Assembly (NCBI GenBank): GCA_015680685.1
Contig: MNCI01030902.1
Location: 814,447-878,446 of the forward strand
Source of the DNA: Gnetum montanum
Lineage: Eukaryota > Streptophyta > Gnetopsida > Gnetales > Gnetaceae
Direction: 5' to 3'
DNA length: 64,000 nucleotides
Under the pieces are notes generated by a model. That model saw only the letters and a program-made list of their open reading frames with translations. It was not told where the DNA came from and made no database searches. The position numbers and the translations under genes are program-made. Each line of letters begins with the position of its first letter. Position 1 is the stretch's first letter. Positions 11,161-21,904 of this stretch are shown one piece after another.

Positions 11161-13005
11161 TACCCCCATGACTGAATGAAAACTCGTACTCAAGTTCCTT
11201 ACAAAATATTAGGAAGGTATGGGATTATTGACTTGAATGACACTAATGGTGAATGGGGTGACACGTGAATAGATCATCATTATAATACATGGAAATATTA
11301 GTGTTCATGACCATAAGAGTAAACACTATATACATTTGACATCTAGCCTTATTTGGCAGCTGAGAGAGAAGAGAAGAAGATGCGTTGCTGCCGACGCCAA
11401 CATTGTGTCTTTCGTTGTCCATCCATAACTATTTCATCAATCTTGTTCCTTGCATGATAGTTTCAGCACCAGTCCATCCTAAGCGTTTCCTCTAGCTCCA
11501 GTCCATTGTTGTATGACTTCCATCTACACACACAACACAGTCTCATATTAGCAAGGATAAATAAATCACAATGCAATTGATACCTTGCCTTGGTGTACGG
11601 TCCATTAGCTGAGTTGTGATATCGCTAATATGGTTTCTAGAGATATAACATTGGTGACTACCCAAGGTGTAGGGGTTAGGAGAAAATTGAAAAAATTGGA
11701 CTAGAACCCCCATGACTAAGAGCAATCCTTCGGTAGCAATAGAATGGAAAAAGATAAGGAATAAGAAAGATGGAGAAAAAGAAACAACAACAATGTTGAT
11801 AAAATGGATGTCAGAGGTGGAAATGAACAAAATAAATGTTAGCAGAAATGTTCAAGGGAAAGAAGTTAACTGATGCACCAAGTAGGAATGCCAGTGGGTC
11901 CTCCCTAAATCAGGCTCATACCCTTAATGCCCTAACAATCCCACATTCAAAGAGCCCGTAGGCTCTGGAAATGTCATTCGGAAGCAAGAGTTAAAGTCTT
12001 AACCACAATAATTTACCAAAAAGAAAACAATGCATCAACCAAAATATAGACGATTGATACAATTGCCAAAGAGGTGGAAAATGGAGAAAGAATGATGAGG
12101 AGAAGAGAATGGAATGGAGTCCCAAGAACAAGGTGGTATACAACCCCTTGTGTATTTATGGTTAATGTGAATTAGTAGATCTCATTCCAAATCCAGCCTG
12201 AAACAATCCACATCTAGTGACTTCCCATTAATACACTTGGCCAATTCATCCACTTGAAGTAACAAGAATGCTACCGCCAAAGAGTCACCACCATTCTGAG
12301 GAAACAAGAAAGGGAGAAGTAGGAAGTGAGAGAGCGCCTTAGTTAGAGGGAACATTTTTGTTTAGTTCCATAACTAGTGTTTGTAGCCGGATGATTATTT
12401 TTTCTAAGGGGTTTGCTTTGAATTCTCACTATTTTTTTTCTCACATGAGAATCACACCATGCAAAGACTGATTATTTTTATTAGCTCAGCTTCTCAATAA
12501 CGGAGAAACATTGGAATGGTAAGGAAAAATCAAGAAGAAAACATCCAAGCACCCAAGAGAATGGCTAGCACAAATGCATCAAATCCCCTTAAAGTCACAT
12601 CCTTTTCAGACCTTGAGTCCTTCCTCAATTTGAGAACTTCTCAGTCACCAATTCATTGATAGTTTTATGTTTAAGAAATGGATAGTATAATTCCAAGCCA
12701 AGAGAGACCATAGAAATTCATGGATGCATGGATGATGTGGACTCACTACCTATTATATCAAAAGAACCATACCTTAGTATCAACATTATAACTCAAAGGT
12801 AAAAACAAAACATTAGCAATCAATGGAATACAGTTCATACCACCATCTGGAGCGCTTATTAGGTGATGAACCTAATAGCACAAAATCCCACACAAAGAAA
12901 TGAAAAAGTATCAACAATGTTGCAAAACAAAAAACAAGGTTAAAGAAATCTGTAAAAAAAATGTGTAAAACAAAAACTTATAAAGGAACTGAGGGCCTCG
13001 ATTGA
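11161..13005 (-). other. 3' untranslated region of element B with polypurine tract
   Basis: The minus strand ends ATGGGGGTA (11161-11169) just before the LTR: the polypurine tract primes plus-strand DNA synthesis. The region includes blocks shared with the other Athila-like copies, such as GTGTGATTCTCATG (near 12445) and CCCTCTAACTAAGG (near 12340 on the minus strand). At about 11500-11545 the minus strand reads TGTTGTGTGTGTAG followed by ATGGAAGTC, a splice-acceptor-like site at the place where E has the start of its extra ORF. No long frame follows here. Confidence 0.65.
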
Positions 13006-14533
13006 TCAGCAAAGGTGGCCATCTTTCCCATGACTAAGTTCGAAGGGGGAGATCCGAAATAATGAGTGGGGTTGTCCCTTCTCAGAGGTATTATGTGCAT
13101 TGGCCATTCTAAGTTCATGGAAAGGTTTGGTTTGTTGCACATTGACTAGTAATTTATTATTAAGTTTTTTGTCTAATTTTTTTGGATTTTCCAACTTCCC
13201 CCAATTGATGTTTTCTAGGTTAAGGTTTGGAAGTTGGTGACAATCTTGCTCTTGTGCATCTATGCTGTCGATGTAAGCACTAGTTATCCCCTCAGTTAGT
13301 TCCTTGCACGTTAGTGAGTTGTTTACTTGATCAGCTATCAATCACTAGGTGTCTCTTTGTCATGTGGCTACTGCATACAGGCACTTTTGTAGGTTAAGTT
13401 CTTGTGCACACCGATTACATGTAGACAATGCTAAATTTTTCCCAACCTATGATCTCTACATGCAATTGCACCCTATATCACTATATGTGATGCATGGAAC
13501 TTTCTTCTTCTTGATCTTTCCAAAAGTTTTCTCCTTAGATATTTCCAGGGAAAGATCATGGATTCCTATACATGCATCTACAGTACTTAGCCATGCCCTT
13601 CCCATTATTATTGGGAAGTCTCCTTTATCGTTGTTTACTTGTATCACTAGGAAATCAGCTGGATATAGCCACCCATACATAGTGGTAATGATGTCCTCCA
13701 CTAGTCCCAAGGGAATAGTGATGGACTAGTCAGCCAGTTCTAGTCAAATATTACTCTTCCTTAATGGAGGCAGGTTCCAGGCTTTGTACATCTCTTGTGA
13801 TATTAGGTTGACTCCAAAACCTGAGTCCAAAAGAGCTTTACATGGTTCATTCCCAATGAATTGGAGATAGATTAGAGGGCTTCCAGGATCAGAGAATTTC
13901 CTGGGAACGTGGCCAACCTTAATGTAGTCAGTTATAGCATGTGTTAACATAATTGTATGCGTTGAGCTCAGTGTTTGGTTTGAAGGGAACTTTGAAGCCT
14001 TATTTGATAGGGAGGTGTTCAGATATTTAACTGCTTATGGTTTGGAGGGCTTGCTTAGACTGTTGGTTCTAAAGAAAGGTCTTTTCTTTATAACGTTGTC
14101 AAAACCAACTATAGGTTGAGGATTCATAGCCCTTGTGACATTGCATTGCTACGGTTGAGTAGGGAGTTCCCCTTGCATTGCTGAAGCAACTGGTAATGGA
14201 GCTATTAGTGTGAGAGTTGTTGATGGATTTAAAGGATGGTATGCTTGTGGGTTATCTCCCCTAGAAGAAGAAGTTCTAAAATACTCTTGAGCTTGGTAGT
14301 GATGTTGTGATGTAACATGACCAAGAGAGTCATAAGGAAAGATCAGATGCTATACGTAGTAGCCATATGGGTCTGGTTTCCAGTAGGGATATTGTTGCCT
14401 TGGTTGCGGCATCCCTCATGACTGTGGATATTTCCACTGTTGATGTTGCTTAATGGGTTGTGGTGGAGTTCCACTTGGGTAATATGTTGAAGGTTGGTGG
14501 AACTACCTTGGGTTACCTTGGGGATAAGGTAAC
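13006..14533 (-). pseudogene. Element B gag end, protease and fused integrase tail
   Basis: Minus strand. Bases 13744-13950 encode the protease active-site region (ALLDSGFGVNLIS) and 13456-13710 the second half (IIMGRAWLSTVDA). Bases 13006-13341 form a 111-codon open frame. It starts as the linker after protease (CHQLPNLNLENINWGKLEN) and ends with the polyprotein C-terminus (LLVNVQQTKPFHE ... ISPFELSHGKDGHLC). In element E these two parts are separated by the complete RT, RNase H and integrase (about 38475-41250). The junction PKKL/DKKLNNK is in frame. The gag portion at 14000-14533 continues at 21905, on the other side of element C. Confidence 0.85.
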
Positions 14534-14656
14534 TGATGAGACGCGATATCGCATGGGACGCAATATCGCAGCCGTCATGATATCGCATCCCATGCAATAT
14601 CGCGTATGCAATATCACGTCATCCCCTGCAATGTCACGTACGTGATATCGTGGTGT
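14534..14656 (+). promoter_or_regulatory. GATATC palindrome array in U3 of element C
   Basis: Motifs GCGATATCGC, GCAATATCGC, TGATATCGC, GCAATATCGC, GCAATATCAC, GCAATGTCAC and GTGATATCG follow each other every 12-19 bp, directly upstream of the TATA box. Similar arrays sit at 20956-21090 and, on the minus strand, at 24755-24830. Position and spacing suggest enhancer or protein-binding repeats; this is inference. Confidence 0.7.
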
Positions 14657-14667
14657 GCCTTCATATC

Positions 14668-14675
14668 TATAAATA
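14668..14675 (+). promoter_or_regulatory. TATA box, element C 5' LTR
   Basis: TATAAATA in CATATCTATAAATAAGAG. The same sequence is at 21104-21111 in the 3' LTR and, on the minus strand, at 24733-24740 in element B. Transcription should start 25-35 bp downstream and mark the start of R. Confidence 0.7.
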
Positions 14676-14843
14676 AGAGTCGACTCTTCTTTTTTTTATA
14701 ATCCTAGTCTAGAAGTAGGGAAACTCTGGCAGATTGATCACTCCAGAGATAGAATATTTTCCATGTGCCCGCATTAGAAGTCCCAAAGTGAACGGATCTT
14801 TATTTGAGCAAAAATTGTACTTGAACACAACTTTGCATATGGT

Positions 14844-14849
14844 AATAAA
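14844..14849 (+). terminator. Polyadenylation signal AATAAA in R of element C
   Basis: AATAAAGATGAGCTTTCTG. The same AATAAAGATGAGCTT block is at 34557-34571 and near 46911 in element E, which supports a role in 3' end formation. Confidence 0.5.
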
Positions 14850-15464
14850 GATGAGCTTTCTGGATAAACCTTGCAGTGCATGGAATAGGATTTTATTTAA
14901 TTTTATTTATTGCTTTCTCTCTCACCCTTATCTCCTAGTAACACAGAATGAGTATGACTTGATTACAAGCATTAAGGATGTGTACGGATAATCAAGGAAT
15001 GGATGGTCATCATGCTTAGGCTAGATTAGATTCTCTCAATCCTTTCCTCCTAGTTAAGTGTCTTAGTACGACCACTTCGAGCACGTCCGTTACACATTGT
15101 GATCTCAACAACAATTAGCGTTTGGTATCCATGGTTGCATCGGTTTAGGGTGTGTATGGTAGGTGGGAACAGGTGCTAACGCTAGGTAATTTAGACTTAG
15201 TTCATTAGTTAGAGTTAGCAATTAGTTTCTTAACCCTTCACCTCAATAGCATAGGAGACAAAAACCTAAAAAACTATAAAAATCATATACCTCAAACTTA
15301 CTTAACCATACATCGTGACAACTAGAAGTCTGGAAAGACAACGAATGATTAACCCTAAGTGTTCTATGGGGTGTGTAGGAACTTAGTCTACAAAGTTAGA
15401 CTGGATCACACGTATTACACTCGTATTCGTATGGTTGAGTGTAGGGGTACCTCACCACTCATCA

Positions 15465-15484
15465 TTGGCATCATTTCCAGGGAC
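15465..15484 (+). other. Primer binding site of element C (tRNA-Asp type, decayed)
   Basis: TTGGCATCATTTCCAGGGAC follows the LTR directly. Plant Athila elements commonly carry TGGCGCCGTTGCCGGGGA, the complement of the tRNA-Asp 3' end. 13 of 18 bases agree and four of the five differences are transitions. Matching sites: 35166-35185 (E) and 23990-24009 (B, minus strand). Confidence 0.7.
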
Positions 15485-15605
15485 TAAGTGTTTATGTGTT
15501 GAATAGAACATAGGATATTACTTACATTTTTGGGAGCCTAAATGAACCTTTGGGTTAATTAAAGAAAAATTTATATAATGGTAATTAGCACACCAATAAA
15601 TAACA

Positions 15606-18600
15606 ATGTCTTCTTCTCACAAGAGAAACTCACCACCTAGGGATAATACAAAGGACAGTCGACAATATCAAACACATAACCAAAATCTACCAAGTCCTAA
15701 ACAATACCAGATAGTCTATACTCATCCCAATGAGTATATTCAAAACTTTACCTTTATCCTCCATCAAGATGAACAGCTGTGATGGAGAGATTTGCAAGGT
15801 AACATTGTGTTACCTCTAGATCGATTAGTCCCTAACATGCTCTTCCATGCTTTGGCATAGATTAGCATGATAGAATTGTATGCTGAATAAGTTGTGGAAG
15901 ACTTTGACATGAGGGATTATCATCCCACAGAAGCACAACCTATAAGAGACTCATGGTAGGAGAGCCAACATACACTGATGAAGGGCAAAGGCCCACATGT
16001 CCTTAGTGAAATAGGAGATGATGGACTCATTATAATGGGTTCTCTAAAAAATGATGTTCCCCCTCCTAACGATGATGAGGAGGTTGGGTATCAGAACTTA
16101 TGATCAACGATACATAACCCTGGATCTAATCCTCATGAACGCAAACTTTTCATAAAGGGAAGAACAACTCATAATAAGGACAGACACTTGGATCATCACC
16201 ATGATCAGGGCTATAGTAGCCGAAGAGAAGGCAAGAAGCATCACCATGGTGATGGTTCCCCTTCCTCTTCTCCTTCATCTCATCACTCACCCTCTGCTTC
16301 CACATTTGAGTGCAGCCACCATGAACACAACGGTGAGGATAGAGGTAGACAAAATGAGAGACCTCGAAGGGAGATTTGGGAGAGAGGACAAAGGCATGAA
16401 CGAAGGAAAAGTAGGGAACAATGAAGACATCATAGGTGTAATGAGAGATATGATCATGACAAGCCCCTACTTGCCACCCAAAGTATGCTAAACATAATGG
16501 AGGTAGTAAGAATTCCAACAAGGCATTTAAAAGATAGTCAGATCAAGCGTTTGGACATGAACAACATCCCAAGATTTGAGGGGGGATATAACGCTGATCC
16601 ATAGCATCATTTACAGGCATTCCACAATGCCTGTGCCTTGCAAAACATAGAAAATGAGTGGCAAAAACTCAAGTTGTTTCCCAGGACACTCACTAAGGAA
16701 GCAGAGAGTTGGTACCGGTCCTTAGAACCGAAAACCATCAAGAGGTGGAGTACGATGTTACAGTTGTTCAACGATAAGTATCAAACATATTCCTAAGTGT
16801 CTAACTTATGTAAGCAGATCCAAGTATGGAAGCAAGGTCATCATGAACCCTTGGATGCTACCATGGCCTGCTACTACACATTGTTACATCGTTGCCCAGA
16901 CCATGGTTATGCACAGAGGGATCAACTCCACCACATCGTAGATGGGCTAAGGCATGAGACTAGAATAACCCTTGGGACTTATGCCCAAGGAAAACTATTA
17001 GAACTTAGATCCCATGAAGTTCATCGATTGTTGGAGCAAGTAGCAAAAGAAGAAGGTGAGCTATGAAAAAGAGAGAGTGCGAAAGAATACAACCGTGATC
17101 CCTCTCTTTGAAAGAAGGGAGTGAAATTTTTCAATGAGGAGGATGAGTCACCATTCAAAGAGTTGGTAAACAAAAAGACCTTACCAATTCAAAAACTAAC
17201 AACTGAATTATTAGCCAAGGTAGATCAATTGTGGGATTCCTTAGACTCTAGACTTGAAACCATCTTGAAAATTGTAGAGGAGTCTAAGGTGTAACAAAGT
17301 AGTGACAAAGGTAAGATAAAGAGGAGAGATTCAGGCCCTGCACATAACAAGGGTAAGGGGAAAATTACTATCTCTGACGAGGCTATGGAATTAGACACAG
17401 AAAATGACGGTAGATGTGAGATCTTCCACGATGACCATCCTAAGGGATGTTATCCAGTCATCTCACATCTATAGGAGTCTGGGGTGTATGCAGTTAATCC
17501 AAGACTTAACCAACGACAAACACCCCAAAGGTTACCTTATCCAAAAGGTAACCCAAGGTAGTTCCACCAACTACTAACGTACTATCCAAGTGGAACTCCA
17601 CCACAACCCATCAAAGAGCATCAATAGTGGCAATACCCATAGTCATGGGGGATGCCAGTGCCAACACAACAGTACCCTTACTGGTAGCCAGACCTATATG
17701 GATTTTATGTGTAGTAGCAGGTTTCTCTAAGTGACTCTATAAGTCACACAACTCCCCAACATCACTACCAAGTTCAGGAGTACTTTAGGAGGACTCCTTC
17801 TCCTTCAAGAGGCACCCCACATACTTACCATCCTCCAACTCCATCCACATCTCTTCCACCTATAGTTCCCATACAACCTGCTCCAACAATGCAAGGGGAA
17901 CTTCCTACTCAACTGCAGCAATGTCACGCTATGAGAGCTGTAAATATTCAATCTGCTACTAGTTCTAACAATTGTAAAAAGAGAAGACCCTTCTTCAAAA
18001 CCAAAATCCTAGAAAAACTGTCACAACAACAAGCGTATGAGCCCATGTACACTCTTCCACCATCTAACACTTTGGAGCACCCTTCAGTCCAACAGAGCTA
18101 TACGCATACGGTTATGTTAACGCATACCATAACAAACTAGATCAAAGTAGGCCACCTTCCCAGGAAACTAACTGACCATGGGAGTTCCTTAATCTATTTA
18201 CAGATGACCAGGAATAAACCACATAAGGGTCTTCTTAACTCAGGTTCCAGAGTCAACCTAATTTCATGAGAGATGTATCAAGCCTGGAACCTGCCCTAAC
18301 TTAAGAAGAGCAACATTCAACTAGAGCTAGCAAACTAGTCCATCACCATTCCCTTGGGATTGGTGGAGAACATTGTTACCACTGTGTGTGGTTGGTCCTA
18401 CCCAGCTGACTTCTTGGTGATAGAAGTTAACAATGACAAAGGGGATTTCCCAATTACAATGGAAAGGGCATGGCTAAGCACAATAGATGCATACCTTAGA
18501 ATCCGTGATCTTTCCTGGGAGATATCTAAGGTAAATATATATGGAAAGACCAAGAAGAGGAAAGTTTTGTGCATCACATATAGTGACTCAAAGGGTGATG

Positions 18601-18755
18601 ACATGGAAGAATGTTCAGCATCTCTTCCATGTAATCGATGTGTCCAAGAAACACAAATTCAAAGGTGCCAATATGTAGCAACCACACCAGTAGTAGACAC
18701 CCCCGTGGTTGACAGCTACTCGAAAGAGCAACCAAATATGCATGGAATAAACTGA
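15606..18755 (+). pseudogene. gag-protease polyprotein of element C
   Basis: The ATG at 15606 opens MSSSHKRNSPPRDN. All recognisable parts stay in one frame to 18755, broken by stops but apparently not by frameshifts. The gag core (about 16550-17066) contains NNIPRFEGGYNADP, WQKLKLFPRTLTKEAESWY and HEPLDATMACYYTLLHRCPD, a retrotransposon gag domain. The Cys-His cluster (about 17419-17455) is damaged: CEIFHDDHPKGC has Phe for the second Cys. A Pro/Gln-rich linker leads to protease (18100-18560). There LLNSGSRVNLIS has Asn for the catalytic Asp. Gag builds the particle and protease cuts the polyprotein. After protease the frame passes a NWEKLET linker and ends in polyprotein-tail sequence near 18900-18930, without RT or integrase. 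Confidence 0.88.
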
Positions 18756-19167
18756 GGAAAAAACCTATGCCAACAACGAAGGCATAGAAACATTGGAATA
18801 TGAGTGTCACCAACTTCCACCCCTTAATCTAAGATCATTAATTGGGAGAAGTTGGAAACTTCTTAGAAATTCAAACAGACGTTCATTATTTTAGATCTCT
18901 TCCTTTCCATTTAGTCATGGGGGAGATGGCCACCTATGCTAATCATTTGGGGCCCTCAATTCTTTTTAGTTTTTTTTACATGTTTTTGTTTTCCACGTTT
19001 TTGTTTCCCACGTTTTTGTATTACAATTTTTTGTTTTAAACATTTTTGTTTTACACATTTTTGTCTTACACATTTTTGTTTTACAAATTTCTTTAACTTT
19101 TCTAGTTTTTTTTTTACACATTTCTTTAACATTTTTGTTTTTGTTTTACAACATCATTATATTTTTC

Positions 19168-19174
<7 letters not shown>

Positions 19175-19204
<30 letters not shown>
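19175..19204. repeat. TG dinucleotide microsatellite
   Basis: About 15 uninterrupted TG units inside the T-rich 3' UTR of element C. The copies in E and F lack it, so it expanded after they separated. Confidence 0.95.
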
Positions 19205-19205
<1 letters not shown>

Positions 19206-20592
19206 TCCACCGTGTAAGTTTTTCACCCAATAAGTGTTCGGAATGATGGTATGAACTATTTTTCATATTGATTGCTAATGTTTTATTTTTACCTTAAGTT
19301 ATGATGTTGATACTAAGGTATGTTCTTTTGATATGGCAGGCAATGAGTTCACTTTATCTGTCCATCCACCCGTTTCTATGGTCTCTCTCAACTTGGAAAG
19401 TATAGTCCCTTTCATAATAAGAACTTTAACGAATCGGTGACTGGGCATTTCTCAAACTAAGGAAGGACTCAAGGATTAAAAAGGGTTTGACTTCAAAGGA
19501 GCTTGATGCATTTTTGTTGGTTGTTCTCTTGAGTGCTTAGGTGTTTTGTTTTTAAGTTTTCTTACCGTTCTGACGTTATCCAATTATTGGAAGCTGAGCA
19601 ATAAAAATAACAAAGTCTTTGCATGGTGTGGTTCTCACGCATAAAAATACAAAACAAAAAAAAGAAAAAAAAAGTGAGAATTCAAAGCACACCCGTTAGA
19701 CGAAATAATTATTTGGGCTACAAGAACTGGTTATGGAACCAAAAAATGTTCCCTCTAACTAAGGCCCTTCTCTCTTCTCATTCTCTCCTTGTTTCGTTGG
19801 AATGGTGGTGACTCTTGGGGAAGGCATTCTTGTTACCCGAGTGGATGGTTTGACCAAATGCATTGATACGAAGTCATTGGAAGTGGTTTGTTTGAGGTCA
19901 AGGTTGGAATGAGATCTTCCAAGTCACATTAATCATAAACTAGACAAGGGGTTGTACACCACCTTGTTCTTGAGACTCCATTCCATTCTCTTCTCTCCAT
20001 CCTTCTCTCCATTATTCACCTCATTGCTAGTTGTATCATTAATGTATATTTTGATAGATACATCATTTTCTTTTTAGTAATTCTTACTGTTAAGACTTTA
20101 ACTCTTGTTCCAAAGTATGTTCCCAGAGCCTACGAACTCTTTGAATGTGGGTTTTTCAGGGTATTTAGGGCATGCACCTGTTTTGGGGAGGACCCACTAA
20201 CATTCCTATTTGGTGCACTAGTTAAACTCCTTCCCTTAACATTTTATAATTAATTTTATTTTGTTCATTTCCATCTTGACATCCATTTCATCGATGCCAT
20301 AGTTATCTCTTTTTATCTATCTTTCTTACTCCTTTTCTTTCTCCATTCTAACACTACCGGAGGTTTGCGATTAGTCATGGGGGTACGGGGCCAACTTTTT
20401 TCGATTTTCTCCTAGTCCTGATTTTTTTGATTTTTTTTCTTGATCCCTACACCTTCGGTAGTCATCATTAATATATCTCTAGATCCATATCAGCCATACC
20501 ACAACTCAACCAATGGACTTACACCGAAGCAAGGTATTAATTACATGATGATTCATTTACCTTTCTAATATAAGACTTTGTTGTATCTACAG

Positions 20593-20775
20593 ATGACAAT
20601 CATGCACCAATGCATTGGATCTGGAGGGAACACTTGGAATGGAGCAGTGCTGAAAGCAGCTTTGCAAGGAATGAGATCAATGATGTGCTTACGGATGGAC
20701 AACAAAAGGTGCAATCTTGGCATTGGTAGTAGCAAGATTTCTTCTCTCTTCTCTTTTCTCTCAGCTACCAAATGA
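20593..20775 (+). CDS. Small ORF after a splice-acceptor-like site in element C
   Basis: 60 codons from ATG (MTIMHQCIGSGGNTWNG...) to TGA, directly after TGTATCTACAG. Element B has a similar block at about 11340-11525 on the minus strand (ATGGAAGTCATACAACAATG), broken by stops. Element E has a ~2.9-kb ORF at the equivalent place. It could be the remnant first exon of the env-position gene, or simply non-coding. No domain is recognised. Confidence 0.3.
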   Translation: MTIMHQCIGSGGNTWNGAVLKAALQGMRSMMCLRMDNKRCNLGIGSSKISSLFSFLSATK

Positions 20776-20946
20776 GGCCTGATGTCAGTGTAATAAGATG
20801 TTCACCCTTGTTGTCACGAACACTAGTTTTGTCAAGTCTTGTAATGATGATCCATTCACAAGTCATCCCATTAGTTCCATTCAGTCAATAATCCCATACC
20901 TTCCCAATATTTTGTAAGGAACTCGAGGATGAGTTTTCATTCATTC

Positions 20947-20955
20947 ATGGGGGTA
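20947..20955 (+). other. Polypurine tract of element C
   Basis: ATGGGGGTA immediately precedes the 3' LTR. The same nonamer precedes the LTRs of B (11161-11169, minus strand) and, as GTGGGGGTA, of F (48444-48452). Confidence 0.75.
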
Positions 20956-21904
20956 TCATGAGATGCGATATCGCATGCACCGCAATATCGTGTACATGAT
21001 ATCATGGTCGTTGTGATATCGCATCCCATGCGATATCACGTACGCAATATTGCGTCATCCCCTACGATGTCACGTACGTGATATCGCGGTGCACCGTCAT
21101 ATCTATAAATAAGAGGTAGCTCTCCCTTTTTTAATGATCCTAGGTTGGAAGTAGCGATACTCTGGCAGATTGATCACTACAGAGATAGAATTTTTTCCAT
21201 GTGCCTGCAGTAGGAGTTCCAAAGTGAATGGATCTTTATTCGAGCAAACATTGTACCTGAACACAAGTTTGTGTACGAAAATATAGACAAGCTTTCTGGA
21301 TAAACCTTACAATGCATCGAATAGGATTTTATTTAATGTTATTTATTGGTTTCTCTCTCACCCTTATCTCCTTGTAACACGGAATGAGTACGACTTGATT
21401 ATGAGCATTAAGGATGTGTACGGATAATCAAGGAATGGATGCTCATCATGCTTAGGCTAGATTAGATTCTCTCAACCCTTTCCTCCTAGTTAAGTGCCTT
21501 AGTACGACCACTTCGAGCACGTGTGTTACATGTGGTGATACCAACAACGATTAGCATTTGGTAGCCACGGTTGCATCGGTTCAGGGTGTGTACGGTAAGT
21601 GGGAACAGGTGCTAATGCTAGGTAATTTAGACTTAGTTCATTAGTTAGAGTTAGCAATTAGTTTCTCAACCCTTCACCTCAATAGCATAGGAGAAAAAAA
21701 CCTAAAAAACTATAAAAATCATATACCTCAAACTTACTTAACCATACACCGTGACAACTACAAGTAAGTTTGGGAAGATAACGAATGATTAACCCTAAGT
21801 GTTCCATGGTGCGTGTAGGCACTTAGTCTGCGGAGTTCGACCGGCTGACATGTATTATGCTCGTATTCATATGGTTGAGTGTAGGGGTACCTCATCCATC
21901 ATCA
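20956..21904 (+). repeat. 3' LTR of element C
   Basis: 949 bp, TCATGAGATGCGATATCGC to GTACCTCATCCATCATCA. The first base pair of the terminus has drifted (TC for TG). It aligns with 14534-15464; about 14 bp of the length difference falls in the palindrome array. Confidence 0.92.

Larger units (their letters stand above)
14534..15464 (+). repeat. 5' LTR of element C
   Basis: 931 bp, TGATGAGACGCGATATCGC to CTCACCACTCATCA. U3 (to about 14660) contains seven GATATC-centred motifs. A TATA box follows at 14668-14675 and an AATAAA signal at 14844-14849. Confidence 0.92.
18930..20955 (+). other. 3' untranslated region of element C
   Basis: From 18960 to about 19160 there are T-rich units of 15-16 bp (ACGTTTTTGTTTTCC, ACATTTTTGTCTTAC). 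A TG dinucleotide run follows at 19175-19204. Blocks shared with B, E and F follow: GCATGGTGTGGTTCTCAC (19621), AATTCAAAGCACACCC (19680) and CCCTCTAACTAAGGCCC (19750). At 20570-20592 TTTGTTGTATCTACAG resembles a 3' splice site. The polypurine tract ATGGGGGTA ends at 20955. Confidence 0.7.
14534..21904 (+). mobile_element. Athila-like element C, complete structure without pol
   Basis: LTRs lie at 14534-15464 and 20956-21904. The target duplication GTAAC is exact (14529-14533 and 21905-21909). The target is the gag of element B: ATAAGGTA on the left continues into the gag linker on the right. The interior holds a tRNA-Asp-type primer site, one gag-protease frame, a T-rich 3' UTR and the polypurine tract. 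RT, RNase H, integrase and the env-position ORF are absent. The LTRs differ by several percent, mostly C/T and G/A changes, so the insertion is old but younger than B. Confidence 0.92.

Noticed and set aside
15465-15484. Fragment of a tRNA gene
   Set aside because: The match is to the complement of a tRNA 3' end next to an LTR, which is a primer site; no cloverleaf surrounds it.
16150-16521. 123-codon minus-strand frame and two overlapping plus-strand frames
   Set aside because: All overlap the His/Arg-rich part of gag in element C; the composition of that repeat-like stretch leaves several frames open.
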